Shown in pieces: positions 1-5,024 of a DNA stretch of 5,527 nucleotides. The notes under the pieces were generated by a model. That model had not been told where the DNA came from. It did not search any database and saw nothing but the letters and a program-made list of their open reading frames with translations. This DNA is from Treponema sp. (GTDB lineage: Bacteria > Spirochaetota > Spirochaetia > Treponematales > Breznakiellaceae), in NCBI GenBank assembly GCA_031270205.1, contig JAISYA010000150.1, forward strand, positions 1 through 5,527, read 5' to 3'. Numbering within the stretch: position 1 is the stretch's first letter; each line of letters opens with the position of its first letter. A program made the translations under genes and the position numbers.

Positions 1-17
1 CTTTTGGCACGGTTTTT

Positions 18-88
<71 letters not shown>

Positions 89-122
89 CCACAACTCAAT
101 CTATATTAAGGGCGACAACTCT

Positions 123-190
123 CCCCCCACCCCCCCCTCGATCGCGTCCCCCGGCGTCGGGGGGGGGCGCCCCCCCCCCCCACCACCCCC
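123..190. repeat. C/G homopolymer cluster with a perfect palindrome
   Basis: The stretch contains C6 (123-128), C8 (130-137), C5 (148-152), G9 (159-167), C12 (170-181) and C5 (186-190). Positions 159-178 read G9-CG-C9, an exact 20-bp palindrome. In addition CCCCCG at 148-153 can pair with CGGGGG at 158-163 around a 4-nt loop (GCGT), so the two folds compete for the same G-run. No coding function is evident. Homopolymers of this length are prone to slippage in the cell and to length errors in sequencing, so exact run lengths are uncertain. Confidence 0.9.
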
Positions 191-216
191 AAAAGAAACA
201 AAAGGCGATTTCGCCT
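191..216 (-). terminator. possible intrinsic terminator, leftward
   Basis: Read on the minus strand, AGGCG (216-212) pairs with CGCCT (207-203) around the loop AAAT and is followed by TTTGTTTCTTTT, ten T in twelve bases. This is terminator-like, but the stem is only 5 bp (6 if the A-T closing the loop is counted). No leftward gene ends here. It lies just downstream of the predicted leftward promoter at 243-271, so it would act as an early terminator or attenuator. Read on the plus strand there is no T-tract. Confidence 0.35.
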
Positions 217-242
217 GCGGCGTATACCGGTTCATATAAAGC

Positions 243-271
243 ACTATACGGAGGGTATGTTTTTTTGTCAA
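243..271 (-). promoter_or_regulatory. near-consensus sigma-70 promoter pointing left
   Basis: On the minus strand a perfect -35 box TTGACA (271-266) is separated by exactly 17 bp from TATAGT (248-243), a 5/6 match to the -10 consensus. Six A residues follow the -35 box in the spacer. Transcription would start near 236 and run toward the left edge, through the weak terminator at 216-191, the homopolymer cluster and the (GA)33 tract. It probably serves a gene outside the window or a very short RNA. This is the best promoter match I noticed in the window. Confidence 0.6.
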
Positions 272-322
272 GACAGCGCGCTGCCTCAAAATTAATCGAG
301 CCGAAAAAGGGCCGGTTTTGCC

Positions 323-351
323 TTGAAAAACCCCGATAAAAACGCTACACT
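323..351 (+). promoter_or_regulatory. candidate promoter of the HAD/IMPase operon
   Basis: TTGAAA (323-328, 5/6 match) and TACACT (346-351, 4/6 match) are separated by 17 bp. The predicted start site near 358 gives a leader of about 44 nt before the GTG start at 402. If correct, transcripts begin downstream of the alternative TTG at 351 and too close to the ATG at 360 for normal initiation, which agrees with the ribosome-binding site pointing to GTG 402. The match is moderate and untested. Confidence 0.4.
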
Positions 352-389
352 TGCAGCCAATGCTATCGAATAGGCATCAGAACGAGTTC

Positions 390-396
390 AAGGAAG
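390..396 (+). promoter_or_regulatory. ribosome-binding site deciding the GTG start at 402
   Basis: AAGGAAG lies with AAGGA (390-394) 7 nt before GTG 402. No comparable purine motif precedes the in-frame TTG at 351 or ATG at 360. The site therefore supports a protein that begins shortly before the DMDGT motif, as is usual for this family, rather than one with 17 extra residues. Confidence 0.7.
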
Positions 397-401
397 AAGC
401 A

Positions 402-1046
402 GTGAAAAAGGCGTATATTTTTGATATGGACGGCACTCTGACCAATAGTCTGTATGACATTGGCGACAGCGTGAATTACCTGCTTGCCCGGCGGGGGCTT
501 CCCGCCCATACCTATGAGGAATATGTAACCTACATCGGAATGGGTATCGGCGTGCTCCTGGGCAAGGCAATGCCCGGTTATGACGATCTGCCGCCTGAAG
601 AACAGGCGGCGCTCAGGCAGGGCTATACGGCCCACAACGAAGCCCATTGCCTGGATAAAACCCGCCCCTACGAGGGGATGACCGAAACGCTGAAAGCCCT
701 GAGCGAGGGCGGCGCGGTTCTGGGGATTTTTACCAACAAGCCCGAAGTGCTGGGCAAGAAAATAGCCGCCGCCCTGTTTGAGGGGATAGACTTTGCGTTT
801 GTGCTGGGGGGGCTTGAGGGAGCTTCAATGAAACCTAACCCCGAACGGGTCCTGGCCGAGCTGAAGAAACTCAATATCGCCCCCGCGGACGCGGTCTTTG
901 TGGGGGACGGCAGGCCCGATATTGTTACCGGAAAGAACGGAGGCATGATAACGTGCGGAGTTGACTGGGGCTTTAAGGGGCTGGAAGAACTACAGGGGGC
1001 AGATATGATCATATCCCATCCGCGCGAACTGCTTGATATTCAATGA
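402..1046 (+). CDS. HAD-superfamily hydrolase, phosphoglycolate phosphatase-like
   Basis: A 214-residue haloacid-dehalogenase-fold phosphatase, probably cytoplasmic and Mg-dependent. All four HAD motifs are visible: motif I DMDGT with nucleophile D8 and acid/base D10; motif II FTNK at 110-113; motif III Lys 144 in SMKPNP; motif IV GDGRPD at 168-173 with metal-binding D169 and D173. An alpha-helical cap would occupy roughly residues 15-85, the subfamily I arrangement. The tail GVDWGF resembles phosphoglycolate phosphatases, so removal of phosphate from 2-phosphoglycolate is the best guess, but HAD substrates are hard to infer and other small phosphoesters are possible. Motif IV has Gly where Ser is common in this family (GDS). 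The GTG start is chosen for its AAGGA site; in-frame starts at 351 and 360 would add 17 or 14 residues. The TGA stop overlaps the next start by 4 nt (ATGA), so the two are probably translationally coupled. Confidence 0.88.
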   Translation: MKKAYIFDMDGTLTNSLYDIGDSVNYLLARRGLPAHTYEEYVTYIGMGIGVLLGKAMPGYDDLPPEEQAALRQGYTAHNEAHCLDKTRPYEGMTETLKALSEGGAVLGIFTNKPEVLGKKIAAALFEGIDFAFVLGGLEGASMKPNPERVLAELKKLNIAPADAVFVGDGRPDIVTGKNGGMITCGVDWGFKGLEELQGADMIISHPRELLDIQ

Positions 1047-1849
1047 CGGACTTTGCCGCCCTGCTGCCGGCGGTAAAACAGGCGGCGCTTGACGCATGCC
1101 GCTGCTTTAAGCGGATGCCGGACCTAAAGGTGCGGAACAAGGGGCCTAATGACTTTGTTACCCAAATTGATCTTGCAATAAGCGACTACCTCTGCGCGGA
1201 ACTTCCCACACTGCTGGGCGATTCCCGGGTGCTTTCCGAGGAAAGAAAGGAGGCTCTCTCCCCCGCCCCCTACCGCTGGATTATCGATCCTATAGACGGG
1301 ACGAATAACCTCATCTACGGTCTGCCCCTGTACGCGGTTTCCATCGGCCTGCTGCGGGAAAAGCAGCCGCTTCTGGGAGTGGTGTATCTGCCCGCCACCG
1401 GGGAACTGTTTTCCGCCGCCCGCACAGGCGGCGCGTTTGTGGAAAATCCGCTCACGGGAAGCGCCGGAAGGCCCATCCGGGTGCATACGGCGGATCGCTT
1501 AAGCCAGGCGATTGTAATGGCCGAAACGGACCCTTATTTTGACCGCGAGCAAAACCCCTCCCTGGACCTGATAAAACAGGTATACGCCCACTGCATAGAC
1601 ATACGGATCACCGGCTCCGCCGCCGTGGATTTGAGCTATATCGCCGCGGGCCGGGCAATGGTTCACTTTTGCCGCAACCTTAACCCCTGGGACTATGCCG
1701 GCGGCGGCGTCATTCTGACCGAAGCGGGAGGCATTCTCAGCCAATGGGACGGAAGCCCCATGCCCTACGAGGGAAAGCACACCAGCCTTGCCGCCAGTTC
1801 AAGGCCGATCCACGAAGCGATGCTGGAACTGGTCCGCCCGTATCGGTAG
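1043..1849 (+). CDS. inositol-monophosphatase-family phosphatase
   Basis: A 268-residue protein of the usual length for the IMPase family (Mg- and Li-sensitive sugar/inositol phosphatases). The metal-binding glutamate is in SEER (E66/E67), the signature DPIDGTNN lies at 82-89 with metal ligands D82 and D85, GSAAVDLSYIAAGR at 191-204 is the usual mid-domain motif, and NPWDYAGG at 214-221 carries the third metal Asp (D217). The catalytic set looks complete. Substrate cannot be fixed from sequence: inositol-1-phosphate, 3'(2'),5'-bisphosphate nucleotides or fructose-1,6-bisphosphate are all possible in this superfamily. The start ATG overlaps the preceding stop (ATGA) and has no good ribosome-binding site of its own, which indicates coupling to the HAD phosphatase. 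Its TAG stop is 2 bp from the stop of the convergent rpe gene, and no terminator hairpin fits between them. Confidence 0.9.
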   Translation: MTDFAALLPAVKQAALDACRCFKRMPDLKVRNKGPNDFVTQIDLAISDYLCAELPTLLGDSRVLSEERKEALSPAPYRWIIDPIDGTNNLIYGLPLYAVSIGLLREKQPLLGVVYLPATGELFSAARTGGAFVENPLTGSAGRPIRVHTADRLSQAIVMAETDPYFDREQNPSLDLIKQVYAHCIDIRITGSAAVDLSYIAAGRAMVHFCRNLNPWDYAGGGVILTEAGGILSQWDGSPMPYEGKHTSLAASSRPIHEAMLELVRPYR

Positions 1850-1851
1850 GC

Positions 1852-2511
1852 CTAATTCCCCTTAAACTTTTGTACCGCGGCGGCCCGGTCCCGCGCGTCA
1901 AAAAAGGCGCTCCCGGCGACAATCACGTCCGCGCCCTTTTCAATGGCAAGGCCGGCGTTTTCCGTAGTGATTCCGCCGTCCACGGAAAGCAGGTAACGGT
2001 ATCCCCGTTCCTGGCGAATGGCGGCAAGTCTTGCCAGCTTCTCAAGGCAGGAGCGGATCATCTGCTGGCCGCCGAAACCGGGATTCACCAGGAGCACCAG
2101 CACCATATCCAGTTCGCTTAAAACTTCGTCAAGAAAATGCGCCGGGGTTCCGGGTACCAGGCAGACGCCCGCTTTCATCCCCGCCGCCTTTATATCCTGG
2201 ATGATACGGTTTGAATGTCTTGCCGCTTCAATATGAAAAGTATAGTAATCGGCCCCCGCTTCGGCAAAGGGCTTAATGTAATCCTGGGGCCGGTCCACCA
2301 TCAGGTGGCAATCCATGGTCAGGCCGGTCAAAGGCTTCAGGTCTTTGACCGTTTTGGGGCCGAAGCTCAAATTGGGGGCAAAGTGGCCGTCCAGCACGTC
2401 TACATGGATCCAGTCTCCGCCGGATTCTGCAATGGAAACCACCGCTTCGGCAAGCCTGCCGAAATCCGCTGAAAGTATGGAAGGGGCCGCCAGGGCTGTT
2501 TTACTGGTCAT
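1852..2511 (-). CDS. rpe: ribulose-phosphate 3-epimerase
   Basis: A 219-residue (beta/alpha)8-barrel epimerase that interconverts D-ribulose-5-phosphate and D-xylulose-5-phosphate in the pentose phosphate pathway. Visible family motifs are APSILSADF (9-17), HVDVLDGHFAPN (36-47) with metal/acid-base H36 and D38, DCHLMV (67-72) with H69, NPGFGGQ (143-149), SVDGGI (176-181) with acid/base D178, and the phosphate-binding VAGSAFF (198-204). Two methionines usual in the active site are Leu here (L40, L140). GTG 2517, ATG 2514 and ATG 2511 are consecutive in frame; ATG 2511 is preferred because GAGG at 2520-2517 then lies 5 nt away. The gene begins a few bases after the regulator's stop, so it is the last gene of the lpdA operon. 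A related epimerase acting on another ketose phosphate (allulose-6-phosphate type) is possible, but FHIEA and VDGGI favour Rpe. Confidence 0.92.
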   Translation of the reverse strand: MTSKTALAAPSILSADFGRLAEAVVSIAESGGDWIHVDVLDGHFAPNLSFGPKTVKDLKPLTGLTMDCHLMVDRPQDYIKPFAEAGADYYTFHIEAARHSNRIIQDIKAAGMKAGVCLVPGTPAHFLDEVLSELDMVLVLLVNPGFGGQQMIRSCLEKLARLAAIRQERGYRYLLSVDGGITTENAGLAIEKGADVIVAGSAFFDARDRAAAVQKFKGN

Positions 2512-2512
2512 C

Positions 2513-2520
2513 ATCACCTC
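2513..2520 (-). promoter_or_regulatory. ribosome-binding site of rpe inside the upstream stop
   Basis: GAGGTGAT on the minus strand (2520-2513) matches eight consecutive bases of the anti-Shine-Dalgarno complement. It overlaps the TGA stop of the regulator (2521-2519), so ribosomes ending the regulator stop on the rpe initiation site. Because it overlaps GTG 2517 and ATG 2514, it argues for ATG 2511 as the true start. Confidence 0.7.
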
Positions 2521-3463
2521 ACCGGTCGTAACTTATAATCTGTAAAGCGGTAAGTTCATCGGTAAAGAGGTCCGTTATCAAGGCGCCCTTTAGGGCCGCG
2601 TGAATGGCTTTTGCCTTTTGTTTTCCGCAGGCTATACCGATGCGCCGTTTTATCCTTAGAAAATCGTCTATTTCAATTGCCACTACCCGGTCGTTACAGG
2701 GAATATGCATGAATCTTCCCTGGGCGTCGTAATGATAACCGCACAGGTGGCCGCAGGAGCCGCTTTCATATATCTCGCGGGCTTCTTTCGCGGAAACAAA
2801 ACCTGCCTGCACCGTGGCGTTGTCCGCCGGTACATCCGAGCTTAAGCCTACCAGGGCAAGATCCAGCGTACGGGTTTTATTGACGGTCTCAATAATTCCC
2901 GGCTCTGTAAGCAGCGCCTGCCGCAGTTCCGGGGTTGTAACCAAAAGGGGCGAAAGGAACGGATAATACTGTCCGTTGAGTTTTTCCGCGAGGATTCGGG
3001 CAAGCTCGGAACCGTCATAAAACAGGGCGGACGCGCCCAGACCGCCCATAAGCTGCACTACCTCGCAGTCCATAAGAGCCGATTTGGGAAGCTGCCTGAT
3101 GGTATGGTACAGGGCCGTGCCCCAGGAAATGCCGATTCTGATTTGATTCGTTAAAATGGAGCCAAGAAAATTCGCCGCTTCCAGGCAGGTTTTATACAAC
3201 GTTAGGGGATAATCGGCTTCGGTGGGAACCACGCAAATCGTTTGCAGGCCATATTTGCCCGCTAAAAGCTGCCCGCTTTCCGACGTATAGGGGGAGCTTC
3301 CATTGATACGGATTTCCACGATGCCTTTTTTTCGGCATTCCTTGAGCATATTGGCCACTGTGGGCCGCGAAACTTTATAAAGCTCGGCAATTTCCGATTG
3401 GGACATTGAGTCTAAATAATAGTGCTTTGCAAGCTCTACCAGGAATTCAAAAGATTTATTCAT
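2519..3463 (-). CDS. SorC/DeoR-type sugar-binding transcriptional regulator
   Basis: A 314-residue regulator, the normal length for the SorC family. Residues about 6-55 form the DNA-binding winged helix-turn-helix, with SQSEIAELYKVSRPTVANML (21-40) as the helix-turn-helix and KGIVEIRIN (46-54) as the wing. Residues about 68-314 form the effector domain of the sugar isomerase-like fold: IGISWGTALYHTI (110-122) and the C-terminal GIACGKQKAKAIHAALKG (276-293) then ITDLFTDELTA match the phosphosugar-binding family. Members bind phosphorylated sugars and control sugar catabolism; the effector here is unknown. It contains three Cys (C237, C241, C256) near H239 and H244. The ATG shares one base with the lpdA stop (TAATG) and lacks a strong ribosome-binding site, so translation is likely coupled. 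Its position inside the lpdA-rpe operon suggests autoregulation and control of those genes, which is inference. Confidence 0.88.
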   Translation of the reverse strand: MNKSFEFLVELAKHYYLDSMSQSEIAELYKVSRPTVANMLKECRKKGIVEIRINGSSPYTSESGQLLAGKYGLQTICVVPTEADYPLTLYKTCLEAANFLGSILTNQIRIGISWGTALYHTIRQLPKSALMDCEVVQLMGGLGASALFYDGSELARILAEKLNGQYYPFLSPLLVTTPELRQALLTEPGIIETVNKTRTLDLALVGLSSDVPADNATVQAGFVSAKEAREIYESGSCGHLCGYHYDAQGRFMHIPCNDRVVAIEIDDFLRIKRRIGIACGKQKAKAIHAALKGALITDLFTDELTALQIISYDR

Positions 3464-4872
3464 TATCGCTTTTTAGGCGGAAGGTGAATGCAGCGGCCCA
3501 GAGCGTCCGCCGCGGCTTCCATGAGCGCTTCGGAAACCGTGGGATGGCCGTGGATGATCTCCGCCAGTTCATGCACGGTGATTTCCATGGACATTAAGGC
3601 CGCAGCTTCGTTGATGATCTCCGAGACTCCCTGACCCGCCATGTGGACTCCAAGAATCTTTCCGTACCGGGGATCGGCCAGTACCTTGATAAACCCTTCC
3701 GAACTGCCCGACGCCAAAGCCCTGCCGTTGGCAGCCAGGGGGAAAATGCCCGTTGATACCGGCCCTGTCTTTTCCGCCTCCTCCTGAGTTAGCCCTACCG
3801 AGGCCGCCTCAGGAAAACAATACACCACCGAGGGCACATAATCAAGCGCCGCCTTGTGGGGTTTTCCGCCCGTAAGCCGGCTCAGCGCGTTTTCCGCGGC
3901 TGTTTCGGCCATTTTGAAAGCCGCGTGGGCCAGCATTTTTTTTCCGTTAATATCCCCCGGGGCAAATATTCCGGGCACGGAAGTTTCCATGTACTCGTCT
4001 ACCGCCACAAAGCCCTTTTCGGTTTTGAGCGATAAATCCCCCGTACCGGTAACAGAAGAAAGATCCGCGGTTCTGCCGATGGAAACCAGTACCTTGTCCG
4101 CATCTATGGCTGTTCCGTCTCCCAGAGCCAAAGACAGGGCGCCGCTTTTCTGTGCTATTTTTGAAAGGACCGCGCCGGTAAGGACCGCCGCCCCTCTTCT
4201 TGTGAGGATTTTATGGATGAGCGAAGAGAGATCCGTATCCAGCGAGGGGAGTATCCGGGGCATGGCTTCGATGATCGTGATTTTGCTGCCGAAGGAGTTG
4301 AAGATCATGGCCATTTCTATACCGATGACGCCTCCCCCGATGATGGCAAGCCGCGGGGGGATTTCTTCCAGATCGAGAATCTCCGTACTCCCCAGAACGC
4401 CGGGAAGTTCCAGCCCCGGAATGGGGAGTTTTGCGGTACGGGAACCTCCGGCAAGGAGGACATTCCGCGCCCCAAGCTCCCGGTCTCCCGCCCGAATGGT
4501 AAAGCCCCCTCCCCCGCCGCTTTTTAGAACGCCCTCCCCTTTAATATATTCCACTCCGTGGGCTTTAAGGAGAGAGGCCACCCCGCCGGTAAGTTTCTTT
4601 ACCACGCGGTTTTTTTCCCTGAGCGCCGCCGGCATATCAACGCGCGCTCCCGGCGGAACCACGATTCCCCGCGTGGAAGCTCCGGCAATTTCCTGGAGCA
4701 GTTCGGCGGTTTTGAGGAGGTTTTTCGTGGGAATACAGCCCCGGTTAAGACAGGTTCCCCCCAATTCGTCTTTCTCTACCAGTACGGTTTTTGCCCCCAG
4801 TTGGGCGGCCCTGATAGCCCCCGTGTAACCGGCCGGCCCGCCTCCGATTACCGCTATGTCAAAATCAGCCAT
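3463..4872 (-). CDS. lpdA: dihydrolipoyl dehydrogenase (E3)
   Basis: A 469-residue flavoprotein disulfide reductase, full length for the family. It reoxidises dihydrolipoamide on 2-oxoacid dehydrogenase complexes or the glycine cleavage H-protein, passing electrons through a disulfide and FAD to NAD+. Motifs: FAD-binding GGGPAG (10-15); redox disulfide GGTCLNRGCIPTK with C41 and C46; NAD-binding IIGGGVIG (177-184); second FAD motif FAPGD (303-307); C-terminal catalytic pair H443 and E448 in HGHPTVSE. The last motif with the CLNRGC spacing points to lipoamide rather than glutathione or mercuric substrates. No E1, E2 or lipoyl-protein gene is nearby, so it may serve complexes encoded elsewhere. 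The start ATG has an in-frame TAA 6 nt upstream, so it cannot be extended as sequenced, and it has no good ribosome-binding site; the nearest GGAGG belongs to a nine-codon leader frame. Confidence 0.95.
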   Translation of the reverse strand: MADFDIAVIGGGPAGYTGAIRAAQLGAKTVLVEKDELGGTCLNRGCIPTKNLLKTAELLQEIAGASTRGIVVPPGARVDMPAALREKNRVVKKLTGGVASLLKAHGVEYIKGEGVLKSGGGGGFTIRAGDRELGARNVLLAGGSRTAKLPIPGLELPGVLGSTEILDLEEIPPRLAIIGGGVIGIEMAMIFNSFGSKITIIEAMPRILPSLDTDLSSLIHKILTRRGAAVLTGAVLSKIAQKSGALSLALGDGTAIDADKVLVSIGRTADLSSVTGTGDLSLKTEKGFVAVDEYMETSVPGIFAPGDINGKKMLAHAAFKMAETAAENALSRLTGGKPHKAALDYVPSVVYCFPEAASVGLTQEEAEKTGPVSTGIFPLAANGRALASGSSEGFIKVLADPRYGKILGVHMAGQGVSEIINEAAALMSMEITVHELAEIIHGHPTVSEALMEAAADALGRCIHLPPKKR

Positions 4873-4894
4873 GTTTTACTCGCTGCCTTTTCAT
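4865..4894 (-). CDS. possible nine-residue leader peptide (uORF) of lpdA
   Basis: ATG at 4894 follows GGAGG (4903-4899) by 4 nt and encodes MKRQRVKHG followed by TGA (4867-4865). It is strongly basic. Its stop codon lies just inside lpdA, so the last eight bases (ATGGCTGA) contain both the lpdA start and the leader stop, an arrangement suited to coupled re-initiation. Alternatively, a one-base error in the AAAA run just before the lpdA ATG could have split a longer lpdA N-terminus; deleting one base would fuse the two frames. The peptide is too short to judge by homology. Confidence 0.4.
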   Translation of the reverse strand: MKRQRVKHG

Positions 4895-4898
4895 TGGT

Positions 4899-4903
4899 CC
4901 TCC
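4899..4903 (-). promoter_or_regulatory. strong ribosome-binding site in the lpdA leader
   Basis: GGAGG on the minus strand is the only strong Shine-Dalgarno sequence before lpdA. It is 26 nt from the lpdA ATG at 4872, too far for direct use, but 4 nt from the ATG at 4894. This is what makes the short leader frame credible. Confidence 0.6.
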
Positions 4904-4912
4904 GTGTTATTA

Positions 4913-4948
4913 GAGGCTGTTCCAAGACTGAAGTTTTGGAACAAGCTC
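4913..4948. repeat. long imperfect inverted repeat between lpdA and clpP
   Basis: Arms 4913-4928 and 4933-4948 pair around the tetraloop TGAA (4929-4932). The inner 10 bp pair fully if one G-U is allowed (plus-strand RNA), then one further A-T pair, a 2x2 mismatch and three more pairs. It would form in the leader of the lpdA transcript if the promoter at 4960-4987 is right, ending 9 nt before the GGAGG. No T-tract or converging gene end supports a terminator role. It could be an RNA leader element, an operator for the SorC-type regulator, or one copy of a dispersed genomic repeat. Confidence 0.65.
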
Positions 4949-4959
4949 AGTATACAAAA

Positions 4960-4987
4960 CATATACCCGGAGCCGCCTTGCTTTCAA
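4960..4987 (-). promoter_or_regulatory. candidate promoter of the lpdA-regulator-rpe operon
   Basis: On the minus strand TTGAAA (4987-4982, 5/6) is followed after 16 bp by TATATG (4965-4960, 4/6). Transcription would start near 4953, directly before the inverted repeat at 4948-4913, giving a leader of about 80 nt that contains the hairpin and the short reading frame. A second -10-like box, TATACT (4954-4949), lacks a suitable -35. Confidence 0.4.
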
Positions 4988-5006
4988 GGGCAAACTGCTT
5001 TATGAT
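4978..5006 (+). promoter_or_regulatory. candidate promoter of clpP
   Basis: TTGCTT (4978-4983, 3/6 but with the key TTG) and TATGAT (5001-5006, 5/6) are 17 bp apart. The start site would fall near 5013, leaving only about 12 nt before the clpP ATG and barely including its ribosome-binding site, which is a weakness of this call. TATACA at 4951-4956 is an alternative -10 without a clear -35. Confidence 0.35.
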
Positions 5007-5012
5007 AAATGC

Positions 5013-5017
5013 GGAGG
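5013..5017 (+). promoter_or_regulatory. ribosome-binding site of clpP
   Basis: GGAGG lies 7 nt before ATG 5025, an ideal distance, and fixes the start of a gene that has no stop within the window. Confidence 0.8.
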
Positions 5018-5024
5018 CCAAGGG

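Noticed and set aside
274..283. 10-bp palindrome CAGCGCGCTG upstream of the HAD operon
   Set aside because: Short, GC-alternating and without a T-tract or clear partner site; could be an operator but nothing supports it.
101..289. Minus-strand frame encoding a Gly-rich product
   Set aside because: It spans the predicted leftward promoter and the poly-G tract; composition artefact without an initiation site.
351..401. Upstream start of the HAD gene at TTG 351 or ATG 360
   Set aside because: No ribosome-binding site, lies at or before the predicted transcript start, and the added residues precede the normal family N-terminus.
2750..2813. Cys/His cluster in the regulator (C237, H239, C241, H244, C256) as a metal site
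   Set aside because: The surrounding segment corresponds to a normal SorC-family loop where a Cys is common, and spacing does not match a known metal motif.
3854..4828. 324-codon open frame on the plus strand opposite lpdA
   Set aside because: The Ser/Pro/Arg-rich product has no domain, and it mirrors the codon bias of lpdA, whose own protein is unmistakable.
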